Source of the DNA: Gigantopelta aegis
Lineage: Eukaryota > Mollusca > Gastropoda > Neomphalida > Peltospiridae
Direction: 5' to 3'
Length of the DNA stretch: 64,000 nucleotides
Assembly (NCBI RefSeq): GCF_016097555.1
Contig: NC_054713.1
Location: 5,973,611-6,037,610, forward strand
The notes beneath the pieces are model-generated. The model was given only the letters and a program-made list of their open reading frames with translations. It ran no database searches and was not told the origin of the DNA. How positions within the stretch are numbered: position 1 is the stretch's first letter; the number at the start of each line of letters is the position of its first letter. The translations under genes were made by a program, and so were the position numbers. Shown here piece after piece: positions 1 through 11,140 of the stretch.

Positions 1-890
1 CACCGCCGAGACTGGACAGTCTTAAACTGCTGGCTTATTAAAGATTAAAAGAGTCTTTACCGATATTATATAGTTTACTGATTAAGCAATGTGCTGGGGT
101 GTCGTTATATGAGCAAACATTTCTTTCTTGTTTTCAGGGAATATTAGGACTTGGTTTATTGGTACACAGATACATGCACTCAACAACCGATATTCATAAG
201 GAAAATGGATAATGTAAAACTCAACAGACATTCTATTATCGGAGCGATAACGTTTCTTCGACGTCACTAATACATTCATTGTTTAATCATCGGTTACCGA
301 CTGACTTAAGACTCCAACTCTTTTTATTAGCATGGAGAAATAACTTTTATTAATTGAACTAATTCATATGACCAGTATCAATACTATTGCTTCACAACTG
401 GTACACCAAAACGTGTGGTATAATATTCTCTCCTACCCATGGGAATGTGAATATGCCGACACAAACAAATCTTGGTATGTTAAATATACAAAGAAACAAT
501 GCAAGTCTTTATAAGCGTAGGGAAAAAAAGTGCAGTAGCATGGTTAAAAATACCATATTTCTCTATTTTTAGATATTTTTGTGATAAGTATTACAAATCG
601 ATCTGTACAAATAGCTCAGGAATGTAGAAATTTTAATGTCCTTGCACAAGCTGTAGACATAGTCGCATTTAGTACTAGATTCCTCACTTATCAAGTCTTA
701 TGAAATCGGCAAATTCAGAAAATTCGGCAACTTAACTATCGGTAGATAGGGCAGTTAAAGAGTCAAATGGGTTGCACAAAGACAGCAAACTTGTCGCTAC
801 CATCAGCCTGGCATACCTTTATAAAGGGTGTGCTTCAATTGGGCCGGTCTTCTTAGATTCGCCAATAACGACATAAGCGTACGAAACGGT
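1..890. other. no recognisable gene
   Basis: AT-rich sequence with only short, non-conserved reading frames. I see no exon, RNA gene or clear repeat here. Confidence 0.5.
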
Positions 891-900
891 GTGTGTGTGT

Positions 901-925
901 GGGGGGGGGGGGGGGGGGGGGGGGG
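901..925. repeat. poly-G tract (25 G)
   Basis: An uninterrupted run of G preceded by a short (GT)n run. It is one of about a dozen long G or C homopolymers in the window. Confidence 0.95.
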
Positions 926-957
926 ATCAGATGTCTTTCCAACTAGTGCTAGAACAA

Positions 958-1130
958 AACGTCAAATTTAGGGAAACCTGTAGCCCGAGTACTCTGACTG
1001 TAAGATAGCTAGACGGACATTTGGAAGGATTATACGCTGTAATGGGAGCATATAGCCTTACAAATGTCCGTCCAGCTCTCTCATAATCAGAGTACTCGGA
1101 CGACATGTTTCCATGAATTTGACATTTTGC
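958..1130. repeat. foldback (inverted repeat) element
   Basis: The segment GTCAAATTTAGGGAAACCTG near 960 is matched in reverse complement by CATGTTTCCATGAATTTGAC near 1103-1122. GAGTACTCTGA and CGGACATTTGG are mirrored further in. The result is an imperfect hairpin of about 170 bp, typical of a small non-autonomous foldback/MITE. No coding capacity. Confidence 0.75.
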
Positions 1131-1446
1131 CTCGGGCTAGCTAGCAAAAATGATACAGATGTTCGGGCAAAATGTGCTAACGTGAGAGCTAGTCTACCCC
1201 GTAGGAAAATGGGAGCCCATACGCTTATTAATAAGAATACTTTTTCGAATAGTAAATTAAGTATCTGGAGATTTCTGGATGGCCCGAAAGAAAAAGTTAT
1301 CATCTAGTTGATGTACGTTCAGAACGTTTCAACTCAAAGACCCCGGTCCAGGGACTATCAACAAAGACTGCAAATGCAAGCTATTGCAACAAGCTTTCTC
1401 AACAGGTGTGATATTTTAAATTAATATTGTGCTGAATTATTTGTAA

Positions 1447-1728
1447 TGAATGAATGAATGAATGAATGAATGAATGTTTAACGACACCCCAGCACGAAAA
1501 ATACATCGGCTATTGGGTGTCAAACTATGGTAATGCAAATAAAGTGATGATCAACATCAATATAAAAATTCAAGATTTAAACAAAAACACAGTGTAAAGA
1601 ACCGTGCAAAAACACAAAGATCACAGATAGATACTGACTTTTACTCTAAATTTATTTGTGCTGTATTGGCCATTCTCAAAGAAAATGTTACACCCCTGCA
1701 CCACGGTGAGGTTACAGCACGCGCAGGG
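1447..1728 (-). repeat. SINE-like element, type D tail, minus strand
   Basis: Begins with a (GAAT)n run followed by GTTTAACGACACCCCAGCAC, the reverse complement of a tail also seen at 11391, 29245, 32830, 38758 and 47690-48060. Its inner part (CTGTATTGGCCATTCTCAAA through the GC-rich CACGCGCAGGGG end) matches 47760-47860 on the plus strand, so this is the fuller form of the family. Confidence 0.7.
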
Positions 1729-1729
1729 G

Positions 1730-2240
1730 CGAATTATTTGTATTTGTATTAAATATTAATTAAATAGTTGACAGTTGTCCGGGTTGTAACTGCAAGGTAT
1801 TGTCCAAGATGGCAATTGTTTGGGTGCCAGTTGCATGATGACAGTTTTCCGGGTGGCAATTGTCTTGCTCCCAACTGAGTGTGTAGAGCCGAATTTACGA
1901 AGCCTGAATCAAGAGTTTAAGCTGGCAAACCACCAGGGATTTCCAGCAAAAAAAAAACACCCTGTAAACCCTGTATTATATCGTTTTACTTTAAGAACGG
2001 TTATCATACACATTTAAACGATTGTTTTCAATATAACTCTGGTGTAACGTAGACTGATATGTCCTGTGATCAGATTTGTTTCAAAAAGAATTTAGATGCT
2101 TAAGCATTCGAAAATTTCCGTACAATCAATAGGGAAACGTTAAAAGTTAGTCAAAACAAAGGACATTTTCCCCGAAAAAAATTGACGACAATGTTTGTTA
2201 AATTTCTCGATAGTAATAAGCCAATACTATGTATAGTGTG
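1730..2240. other. no recognisable gene
   Basis: Contains a short degenerate repeat of GACAGTTGTCCGGGTTG/GGCAATTGT-like units near 1765-1875. Nothing coding is supported. Confidence 0.4.
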
Positions 2241-2241
2241 T

Positions 2242-2755
2242 AATGCTAGGCTAAGACTACCAACTGACACGACGGAGTTTGCCAACTCGCCGCTCCCACG
2301 ACATCTACGACTGTCCAGTTGCTAGTCAGGGGCCAATTTCACAAACCATCGTGAGTTTACTTCTTCGTCTGGTAGGTAAATCGAGTATACATTTACACGT
2401 GTTTGGCATCTATTTCGCGAAGAAATTTACAATATTGCAGAAGATCGGTGCATTTTAAGGACAAAAGAAAATGAAATATGTATGTTTTTAACTATATTTC
2501 TTGTACAATAATAGTAGTAAAAAGTGTGGTTTAGTCGTAGACTTACGTTTACGTGCAAAACTAGGCTTACGATGTTTTGTGAAACTGGATCCTGAGCGCT
2601 TTTTCAACTCGATTAGTCGTGTACGAGTCCTACAACTGATTAGTTGTTATCTAAGCGCACCCATCGTACGTCGGAAGTTGACAAAAACAACGCAACCACC
2701 GAGTTGGCCAACTTCGTCGTGACAGTTGATAGTGTGAGACTAGCATAATACAAGC
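2242..2755. repeat. MITE-like element with about 70-bp imperfect terminal inverted repeats
   Basis: The left end (CTACCAACTGACACGACGGA, about 2259) is mirrored by TCGTCGTGACAGTTGATAG near 2716-2734. The similarity continues outward (AATGCTAG against CTAGCATAATAC) and inward (GCCAACTCGCC against GAGTTGGCC). There is no transposase, so it is a non-autonomous DNA element. Confidence 0.7.
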
Positions 2756-3407
2756 TAACCTACAATCACGACGATTATGAAATAGCAATTATTATATTTA
2801 TTGATGTATCGCTCAGGTCTCGGATGATGAAATCAACTGAGGCAGATATATATATTATTTTTTTTACCGGGTGAGGGGGGACATAACGTATTATCTTCAG
2901 AATTTGGGAGGGGACAGTGGTCCCTTGCCTCTCACCCGTTACCGATGCTGTAATATTTATCTCTGCACAAGGCTATTTACAAAAAAAAAAGAAAAAAAAA
3001 AAAAAAAAGAAAGAAAGGTAAACGTATTTTCCACTCGGCCACGTCCCGCCCCTCAAGAAGAAGAAACCCGCATGAGTCGTGAGGGTATGCGGCCATGAGT
3101 CATTGTCAGATGCTTTGTCTACAGAGAACAACTGCTTTTGACTACGACATATGGTTGCAAGTTCGTCTGTAGGAGGACTGCCACTTCAGAAAAACCCAGT
3201 ATAGACGCAAACAAAACAAAAACATCCCACTGGTTCCGACAAGACACGACCGCCTGAATGCGAACACGTATGTATATTAGTTCAAGCTAGGAATTTACAA
3301 AAACATATCGGCCATTCCACAATTAAATATAGCTGGTGGGTGGTAGGTAGCCATCGGTTGCGTCATAGTATACGGAACATTGTGGGGAATGGAGAGGATA
3401 TGTACTT

Positions 3408-3555
3408 ATAGGATAGTAAACTAACTTCCATTTCGTATTATGTTTATGTCCTGAGTGAAATAATTTTTAATCGTCACGAACTTTAGCAAGTGGCGATTAA
3501 ATTATTTCACGAGGGACATAAACATGATACGCAATGGTAGCGAGTTTAATATCAT
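3408..3555. repeat. foldback element
   Basis: TATTATGTTTATGTCC followed by TGAGTGAAATAATTTTTAATCG is mirrored by GCGATTAAATTATTTCACGA then GGGACATAAACATGATACG. The arms are about 60 bp with a short loop near 3480. Confidence 0.75.
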
Positions 3556-4120
3556 GTTTATTACCCATAATCAATTTTAATTTATATTACTGATCTTGTT
3601 AAAGATGGAGTGCGCCAATCGATGATGTCATCGTTTGACGTCGAAGTGTTACGTTGTAGTGAGACGTAACACTGATAATAGGAACCAAGACGTTTTTCTA
3701 CCCATTTATGGGCAATGACAAGGGTTGAGCAATGTTTTCAAAACAATGTTTCATTTTTAGTCATAAAAAATTGCAGCATGTTTTGTGTAGTGAACCCGCT
3801 AGAACACATTGATTTATTTATCATCTTACAAGACACTCCCCCCCCCCCCCCCCCCATTGTTTTTCCATTTTCATCTGATATGTCTTGGTACACTGGTTGG
3901 AACGGGGAAAACAAATGAGAGAAAGGATCTACATAGATGGTTTTGAGGACTGTGTCACAATTAGGCCTACCAAATGTTTGACATTCAACAGCGATATTAA
4001 ATAATAAATTTGTTCTCTGGAGGTGTTGTTAAACAGATTTTAAACAAAACCCTACAGCGCGTATATCTGGTTGCTCGTATCTTATTTAATATGTTCCAAA
4101 GGCGTAAAAACCCTCTTAAT

Positions 4121-4495
4121 TAAAGGGACATTCCTGAGTTTGCTGCATTGTAAGATGTTTCCGACTAATAAAATATTTCTACAATTAAAGTTGTATATTA
4201 AATATGTTTTCTTGTTTAGAATATCAGTGTGTGTATATTCAATGTGTTTCTGGTCGTCTTAATATATGTAAGAAGCCCAAACTGGATTTTGTCTTCAAAT
4301 AATTTCGTACGTACGAAAAAACGATATTTTAAGAAATAAGATGAAATTTAACCTAGTACAAATATTACAACTATCAGAAACACGTTTAATATACAGCCAC
4401 TAATATTTTATGCAGAAACATATATTGAATATGTAATTACAATCGTTAAAAAGTCTGTTAGTAAAATTGCAGCAAACTCGGGAATGTCCCTTTAA
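4121..4495. mobile_element. MITE, TIR TAAAGGGACATTCC
   Basis: The left end TAAAGGGACATTCCTGAG and right end GGGAATGTCCCTTTA are inverted repeats extending over TTTGCTGCA/TGCAGCAAA. The interior is AT-rich with a TCGTACGTACGA palindrome. A second copy begins at 18438 and runs into an assembly gap. The interior resembles the 117-bp unit tandemly repeated at 6831-7181. Confidence 0.85.
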
Positions 4496-4734
4496 ATACA
4501 TATTTACTTATTTGTTTCATTTTAAAATAATAATTCATAAGTATTATAGCGTATTTGTAATCCTTTTGTTTATTTTTATTTATTTGTTTAAATGTTATAA
4601 TAGGAATTTTAGACATAACATTTTGAAGTAAAAAAAATATATATTTCTTTTAATGATTTTCCCCTCGTTATAGTAGATGTTAATATAATACTACTAGTAG
4701 ATGTTACATTATTGTAAGTAACGGACCACTAGCA

Positions 4735-4736
<2 letters not shown>

Positions 4737-4795
<59 letters not shown>
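4737..4795. repeat. (TA)n microsatellite
   Basis: Pure alternating TA, roughly 29 units, flanked by AT-rich unique sequence. Confidence 0.95.
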
Positions 4796-4798
<3 letters not shown>

Positions 4799-5010
4799 TA
4801 TTCATGTAATAAAATGTTTTATGTGTCCAATAAGCCTATTTAGGCTAGGTGGCAATCTGTGTTGTCTGTATTGTATAATTATTGTATGTATATTGTCATT
4901 TGACCCGTTAATAAGCAATTAAATTATTTATTGTTTTGCCAGATTAACTCGCAATATTGTAGTAAGTGTTTCTGTGAATACTACCCTTACATGTGACATT
5001 TGTTTTTTAA

Positions 5011-5084
5011 ATACTGTTTACGCCAACACAACCCGACCCCGTACTTTTGGAAATAGCACAAAAAACCAAGGTGGACAGCGACAG
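5011..5084 (+). CDS. probable coding exon of an unrecognised protein (upstream exon)
   Basis: The frame ending TQPDPVLLEIAQKTKVDSD is open from 5011 to a strong donor (CAG|GTAAGT at 5085) and stops in phase 2. The exon after it (5216-5386) continues in the same frame if the acceptor TACAG|TTCACAG is used. No in-frame ATG is seen, and the frame meets a TAA just upstream, so the true 5' boundary is unresolved: either an acceptor I cannot identify or a start elsewhere. Codon use is less AT-rich than the flanks. I do not recognise the family. It could also be a gene fragment. Confidence 0.45.
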
Positions 5085-5215
5085 GTAAGTCAAGTAATTT
5101 TCACGCAGTGACTTCCCTTTGTCGCTTCAACCGAGTAAACACATTATGTCGATATGGCAGACGGTCACAAAATAATTGATTTTGTTTTTTCCTGGAAATT
5201 AACACGTTAATACAG

Positions 5216-5386
5216 TTCACAGAACAATTTTGACCTTGTTGATTTCCTCGTCGGTATCGGAGCTGCACCCGAGGACGCTGTCGTTTACACCGTCAACCAT
5301 TTTGCCAACGAGTTTGCAGCAACACTTGCTGAAAGATCGACACTGCCACGAGTAACAAAACTTCGACTTGACTCGGGCTTTTTCGG
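5216..5386 (+). CDS. coding exon of an unrecognised protein
   Basis: A 171-nt exon between TAATACAG (acceptor) and GG|GTAAGC (donor), phase 2 at both ends. It encodes about 57 residues including NNFDLVDFLVGIGAAPEDAV and then an amphipathic stretch with NEFAATLAERSTLPRVTKLR. GC content is clearly above the flanks, and the reading frame is open throughout with non-repetitive composition, which supports real coding. I do not recognise the family. A following exon in phase 2 was not found before 11,900, so the gene may be partial in this window or a relic. Confidence 0.6.
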
Positions 5387-5389
5387 GTA

Positions 5390-6157
5390 AGCAAGCATAG
5401 TTTAACGGTACTCATTACACAGTAGCGTGGTGGTCTGTTGATGCGTATAAAATTAATAAAGCTGGTCATCCATGAGAAAATATCTAGCCGTCACGTTCAC
5501 GAATTAATTTGTTTTATTTATTTGCGGATTCGTTTGTGCTCCCAGAACCGTGTAGGTTGCACTATACCAATTAATTTCCGGCTGGGTCGAAGTTCGAGGT
5601 ACAGAAGTTAACACCACAAGTCCTGTGATTGGTTATAAATGTGAGTGTGTTGGTTGTAAAAAAAATTAGTTTCATCTGGGCTAAAAATGTATGCAATTTT
5701 ATTTGATGTAGTACCACCGTGTCAAGTAGCCTTGTGCTTGGAACATGTATGGGGTACCTGTAAAAAAAAGTACTAAAATTTTGTGCGAAACTAGGGGTGT
5801 TGCAGAAACATCTGGTTATACCGAAAATGAGCCATGAAAGGTACCATTTTCTGCAGTTAATACTTTGAGGTAGGGGTTGTAGTACTGATATTTATGGGTC
5901 ACAGTTTGGTTGATATATTGCATATAGTGTTTTTAAACACAAACGTTAACATGGTCGCCTATGGGATTTGAATTGGTATAGTCCAACCTGTAGCCTAATC
6001 GACGAAAGGAGGAAATGAAATTGAAAGACCGTGTTTGAGAGAATTACGCAAGCATTGGGAGTGCGCGTATGTGGTTAAGTTTGATTGTGGTTAAGAACTG
6101 CGAAGAGTGTTGACCAGTAATGTGGTGCATCTACTTTGGATACAATAATACTGTGCG

Positions 6158-6191
<34 letters not shown>

Positions 6192-6400
6192 TAATATAAA
6201 AAATAGAGGCTTAACAGTTGTGCCAGAAAGGTCGATATCATTCTATTCACGTTGTTTTGTTGATTTTTTTTGTTTGTTGTATGTGTAACTGCGACAGATG
6301 TTTCATACGATTATACAGCAATTGGATAGATAATACGACTGCGTTGTTGCGACAGCTCGTATACCAATGGACTGTGCTATTCAGTGTGTAGCCATCAACG
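5390..6400. other. intronic or intergenic, no further exon found
   Basis: AT-rich sequence with a (TTA)n microsatellite at about 6164-6191. No phase-2 acceptor exon continuing the 5216-5386 reading could be identified by eye. Confidence 0.4.
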
Positions 6401-6403
6401 TGA

Positions 6404-6665
6404 AGGGGCGAGACGTAGCCCAGTGGTAAAGCGCTCGCTTGATGCGCGGTCGGTTTGGGATAATCCCCGTCGGTGGGCCCATTGGGCTATTTTTCGTTCC
6501 AGCCTGTGCTCCACAACTGGTACATCAAAGGCCGTGGTATGTGCTGTCCTGTATATGGGATGGTGCATATAAAAGATCCCTTGTAGCCAATCGAAAAGAG
6601 TAGCCCATGAAGTGGCGACAGCGGGTTTCCTCCCTGAAAATCATACAGTAATGATAAGTCATTAA
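6404..6665 (+). repeat. SINE, type A head (tRNA-like)
   Basis: Head GACGTAGCCCAGTGGTAAAG (A-box region) then a degraded B-box region, the core GTGGTATGTGCTGTCCTG / CATATAAAAGATCCCTTG and a decayed tail. Related copies appear on both strands across the window. Confidence 0.85.
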
Positions 6666-6830
6666 TGTTGTCAGAAGGTTAACTTAAAAAATAAAATCCC
6701 TGCAAAAAACAAAAATGGGGGCCATATCCGTTTTACCCTCTGGCAGAAACCCCGTAAATACATTTTTCTACGTAGCATATCAGTGGCTGTATATTAAATG
6801 TGTGTCTGATCGTCCTAGTGTTTGTACTAT

Positions 6831-7181
6831 GTCAAATGCATGCTATTCCGTAATATATAAATTGTATTCGTACGTACGAAATCCAGTTTGGGTTACTTTA
6901 AACATGCATACACAACTACAGAACGATCAGAAATACATTGAATATATGTCAAACGCATGTTATTCCGTAATATATAAATTGTATTCGTACGTATGAAATC
7001 CAGTTTGAGTTACTTTAAACTTGCATACACAACTACAGAACGATCAGAAATACATTGAATATATGTCAAAGACATGTTATTCCGTAATATATAAATTGTA
7101 TTCGTACGTACGAAATCCAGTTTGGGTTACTTTAAACTTGCATACACAACTACAGAACGATCAGAAATGCATTGAATATAT
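6831..7181. repeat. tandem triplication, 117-bp unit, of a MITE core
   Basis: Three head-to-tail copies start at 6831, 6948 and 7065 (exact 117-bp spacing). Each contains TTCGTACGTACGAAATCCAG (or a one-base variant), CATACACAACTACAGAACGA and CAGAAATACATTGAATAT. The same words occur in the interior of the MITE at 4121-4495. Confidence 0.9.
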
Positions 7182-7246
7182 ACAAACAAATATATTTTAA
7201 ACAAGAATCAATATTAATTTATATATGTAACAGATGTTAATTAAAA

Positions 7247-7557
7247 AAGTTTGTTTTGTTTAAGGACAACATTAGAGCACATTGGTTTATGAATCGTCGG
7301 ATATTGGATGTCAAACATTTGGTAATTTTGACACAGTCATAGAGAGGAAGCCCGCTACATTGTGTTTCCATTAGTAGCAAGGGATCTTTTATATGCACAT
7401 TCCCACAGACAGGATAGCACATACCACGGCCTTTGACATACCAGTCGTGGTGCACTGGCTGGAACGAGAAATAGCCCAATGGGCCCACCGACAGGGATCG
7501 ATCCCAAACCGACCGCGCATCAAGCGAGTGCTTTACCACTGGTCTACGTCCCGCCCC
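7247..7557 (-). repeat. SINE A-head/tail-2, minus strand
   Basis: Reads in reverse complement from GGGGCGGGACGTAG (7557) through the core to a tail ending AAACAAAACAAACTT (7247). It is followed on the plus strand by a long T run at about 7570-7600. Confidence 0.9.
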
Positions 7558-7559
7558 AA

Positions 7560-7567
7560 AGGTGTTA

Positions 7568-7603
<36 letters not shown>

Positions 7604-7928
7604 TCTTTCAAATGGCCGCAGACTGAGTACGGTAACAGTGCCTTTAAAATAACAGTTCGCTTGTCACTCTGTTCGCACGCAATACATCTACTCTAGCTTT
7701 TCTTCTTCTTTTACCATTTCCTACAAGAATATAAAACCTGGAGTAACCATGAACACGTCATGCTGTCTATGAATATTGCATTTTTGTAAAGTGCTGGTAG
7801 ACGTAGCCAAAGCTTGTTGGCCGATCCGAAAACTGCTTATTTTTAAAGCAAATAAATGTGTTAAGACTGTAATAAAATAAAGACGAAAAACAATATATAT
7901 TACAAAAATAAAATAAAACAGGCACGCG

Positions 7929-7981
<53 letters not shown>

Positions 7982-8560
7982 TTATTACTTAAAACAAAAA
8001 ATCGAAATACATATACATGTATGGTAATATTTATGTCAATACATTCGGATTTCCACTGAATCAGTTATTTTACATTTTATTTGAAGATTTGAAGATCAGA
8101 ATTAAGAAAAACAAATGTCACGTAAGTGATATTTGATTTGTAGGAAAACATGTTAATTGATCTGATTGTATTATGCCGATAGGTTGTAACAACTTAATGC
8201 AATAAAGGATTTGAATTTAAAAAAAAATAGACAAAATTACGGTCGATTCTTAATCTGACGCATCATAAATTAAATAAAAAAAATTGCACGGTGTAAAAAT
8301 ATTAAAAGATCACAGAGAAAATGTACACTTTGTGAACAAAATTAAATAGAAGACCAGTATCGTTTTATCTCCATTGCCCATGATATGATTTAAAAATTAA
8401 ATTTATTAAATAAACTATTATCAGACGTTCAAGCGTGTTCAAACTTACCCAGCTATTAGCGTCGGACAATACTAACTAGCTTAACATCGGAAAATATTTA
8501 TTTAGAGAAAATTTCGTTAGTTGGAGCAAATTGAGTAATATTAACATAACTTCTATTTAT
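7560..8560. other. no gene; low-complexity sequence
   Basis: Contains a T homopolymer (about 7570-7600) and a (CA)n run (about 7935-7978) in AT-rich sequence. The reading frames across them are repeat artefacts. Confidence 0.6.
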
Positions 8561-8562
8561 TG

Positions 8563-8872
8563 AGGGGCTGGACGTAACCCAGTGGTAAAAATCTCGCTTG
8601 ATGCGCGGTCGGTGTAGGATCGATCCCCGTCGGTGGACCCATTGGGCTATTTCTCATTTCAGCTAGTGCTCCACAACTGGTGTAAAAAAGGCTGTGGTAT
8701 GTACTATCCTGTCAGTGGGATGGTATCCCTAGCTGCTAATCGAAAAGAGTAGCCCATAAAGTGGCGACATCGGGTTTCCTCTCTCAATATCTGTATGGTC
8801 CTTAACCTTATGTCCGACGCCATATAACCGTAAATAAAATGTGTTGAGTGCTTCGTTAAATAAAACATTCCC
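8563..8872 (+). repeat. SINE A-head/tail-1
   Basis: A-type head (GGCTGGACGTAACCCAGTGG), shared core, then tail-1 (GACGCCATATAACCGTAAAT, TGTTGAGTGCTTCGTTAAA). It is followed by AATA microsatellite sequence at about 8917-8963. Confidence 0.9.
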
Positions 8873-8918
8873 GCCCCCTTACATGACTGTTCACGATATA
8901 TAATAAACACTAACTAAC

Positions 8919-8949
<31 letters not shown>

Positions 8950-9100
8950 TAATAATAAATATAATAAATAAATTTTGAAATAATAAGAAAATGGGTTACT
9001 TATCTGAATTTATTTTTGAGTAACCCACAATGACGATGTTTTACGAGTCTTCATGCGTCACATGAGTGCGTGTATCACTTGAAGTCACCTAACTGTTGGA

Positions 9101-9232
9101 AAGGAAGGAAATGGTGTATTTAACGACGCACTCAACACATTCCATTTAAGGTTATATGGCGTCGGACATATGGTTAAGGACCACACAGATATTGAGAGAG
9201 GAAACCTGTTGTCGCCACTTCACGGGCTACTT
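9101..9232 (-). repeat. SINE tail-1 fragment, minus strand
   Basis: Reverse complement of the tail-1 module (TTTAACGACGCACTCAACAC, GGTTATATGGCGTCGGACAT). It breaks off before the core. A poly-G run follows at about 9258-9275. Confidence 0.85.
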
Positions 9233-9389
9233 CATGGGGGTAGCGTGAGCTGGACCTGGGGGGGGGGGGGGGGGTGGGTTGGAACATGAACCAAGTGGAC
9301 CCTTTTTCTATTTTGTTTTGCACCACCAGACACGCCATATGTATAAATCTGTATGTTTTAGTTCTGAAAGCGGACCATTTGCTTCAGCA

Positions 9390-9390
<1 letters not shown>

Positions 9391-9430
<40 letters not shown>
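9391..9430. repeat. poly-G tract (about 40 G)
   Basis: The longest G homopolymer in the window, free of interruptions. Reading frames through it are spurious. Confidence 0.95.
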
Positions 9431-9431
<1 letters not shown>

Positions 9432-9539
9432 CCCTCCTAATTGTTGGTGCCATAAGATTGATAGAGGCGCATGCGATCTGATTACGGTTACTGCTGTGAA
9501 AGGAAATGAATTCTTATTTGTATTCGACATGGGATGACA

Positions 9540-9700
9540 TTTCGGTTGAGTGCTCGCCTGAGGTGCTTGCGGTGGCAGGATCAAATCACCTCGGTGGATT
9601 CATTCAACTGATTGGTAGTTTTCTCGTTCCAGCCAGTGCACCACACCTGGTCAAAGGCCGTGATATTTGCATTCCCGTCTGTGGGAAAGTGCATATAAAA
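9540..9700 (+). repeat. SINE, type C head plus core
   Basis: A third head type, with CGGTTGAGTGCTCGCCTGAG, followed by the common core words TTCTCGTTCCAGCCAGTG, GGTCAAAGGCCGTG and GTGCATATAAAA. It abuts an oppositely oriented SINE tail. Confidence 0.75.
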
Positions 9701-9712
9701 ATATAAAAAAGA

Positions 9713-9868
9713 GTTTAGTTTGGTTTTGTTTAACACCACCACTAGAGCATATTGATTTATTAATGATCGGCTATTGGATGTCAAATATTTGGTAATTTTG
9801 ACGCAGTCGAAACCCGCTACACTTTTTTCCATTAGTAGCAAGGGATCTTTTATATGCGCCATTCCATC
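9713..9868 (-). repeat. SINE tail-2 plus core, minus strand
   Basis: Reverse complement of tail-2 (TTTGTTTAACACCACCACTA, GGCTATTGGATGTCAAAT) ending in the core AAGGGATCTTTTATATGC. Together with 9540-9700 it forms a head-to-head composite of two half SINEs. Confidence 0.85.
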
Positions 9869-10306
9869 ATCGGAATCTGTATGCATTGAACATGCCTTAA
9901 TAACTGCTTATGTTCACAAATCAGTTGTAATGAAGCCGAACGTATAGACAATACAGGTCTGGTAACGCATTGAGATAATGTGGGGGGTTTTGTGATAGTT
10001 TCCTTGAATAATTTCAGTTTTTCAATAATGGTTTCTGCTGATAATTCTTTCAAACACTTTTCGAATCAACAGGTCGTTAATTCCCGCAGGAAGTTTCACA
10101 TATAAATGCTGATTAATGGACTGGTAATCATCAATCGTCGCACCATTCTTAATCACAAACTTCAGTGTGAAATCTCTTGGTGACAAATATTGTCTGCGAT
10201 TACCAATATTGTTACCTCTCGAATCGGTCACCAAAACACACAACTTTTCGGCCATGAACTCAAACAACCGTGCCACGCGTGTCAGCATCGAAATGCTACC
10301 CCACAA
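9860..10306 (-). pseudogene. SGNH/GDSL-hydrolase-like fragment, broken
   Basis: Minus-strand frames read LCVLVTDSRGNNIG (block-I-like, with a candidate catalytic Ser in DSRG), then IKNGATIDDY, then VKLPAGINDLLIRK (block-III-like GxND) and a helical KELSAETIIEKLKLFKETIT stretch. This order fits a degenerate SGNH-fold domain. Domains of this kind turn up in invertebrate genomes both as orphan genes and as parts of mobile elements. It is interrupted and lacks the C-terminal catalytic block. The parent element or gene is unknown, so the assignment rests on motif pattern only. Confidence 0.45.
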
Positions 10307-10605
10307 CGACTGCTGACAACAAATTATCCAACCGCTGCCACCAATGTAACATTTGCGATTTACCTGTTCTTAGTTTCGCGTGTATAACCAACCAGCTTTG
10401 TGTTTCTCTGCTCAGTCCTGTCTCCATCTCTCCATGTTCACACCTTGTCAGTATGCCAACCGTAACCAGAATTACGTGCATCCTCACTACGGTACCATGT
10501 GCGATAATTCATACCCTACATATCATATTTTAAGCGCCTGTTACATTAGTATACTAATTCATACCGTATATATAATGATGTATGCGCGTGTTACACTACT
10601 AATGG

Positions 10606-10674
10606 ACAAATGTAGAGGGCTTCCTCTGATGACTGTGAATCAAAATTACTAAATGTTTGACATCCAATAGTCGA
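10606..10674 (+). repeat. SINE tail-2, 5' piece of an interrupted copy
   Basis: CAAAATTACTAAATGTTTGA and CATCCAATAGTCGA are the start of tail-2. The remainder resumes at 11077 after an inserted SINE. Confidence 0.9.
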
Positions 10675-11065
10675 CCGGCCTCGGTGGCGTCGTGGCAGGC
10701 CATCGGTCTACAGGCTGGTAGGTACTGGGTTCGGATCCCAGTCGAAGCATGGGATTTTTAATCCAGATACCGACTCCAAACCCTGAGTGAGTGCTCCGCT
10801 AGGCTCAGTGGGTAGGTGTAAACCACTTGCACCGACCAGTGATTGATAACTGGTTCAACAAAGGCCATGGTTTGTGCTATCCTGCCTGTGGGAAGCGCAA
10901 ATAAAAGATTCCTTGCTGCTAATCGGAAGAGTAGCCCATGTAGTGGCGACAGCGGGTTTCCACTCAAAATCTGTGTGGTTCTTAACCATATGTCTGACGC
11001 CATATAACCGTAAATAAAATGTGTTGAGTGCGTCGTTAAATAAAACACTTTTTTTTTTTTTTTTT
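10675..11065 (+). mobile_element. SINE B-head/tail-1, nested in another SINE with target-site duplication
   Basis: Head CCGGCCTCGGTGGCGTCGTG with B-box GGTTCGGATCC, a second tRNA-like stretch, the shared core (GTTTGTGCTATCCTGCCTG), tail-1 and a T run. The 11-bp sequence CCAATAGTCGA occurs immediately before (10664-10674) and after it (11066-11076), a typical retroposition duplication. Confidence 0.93.
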
Positions 11066-11076
11066 CCAATAGTCGA

Positions 11077-11140
11077 TGATTAATAAATCAATGTGTTCTA
11101 GTGGTGTCGTTAAGCAGAGCAATGTTTAACTTTGTTGACA
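11077..11140 (+). repeat. SINE tail-2, 3' piece of the interrupted copy
   Basis: Continues directly from 10674 once the inserted SINE is removed: TGATTAATAAATCAATGTG then GTGGTGTCGTTAAGC. Confidence 0.9.

Noticed and set aside
6404-6480. Functional tRNA gene
   Set aside because: The A- and B-box-like words belong to SINE heads that recur many times with decayed stems.
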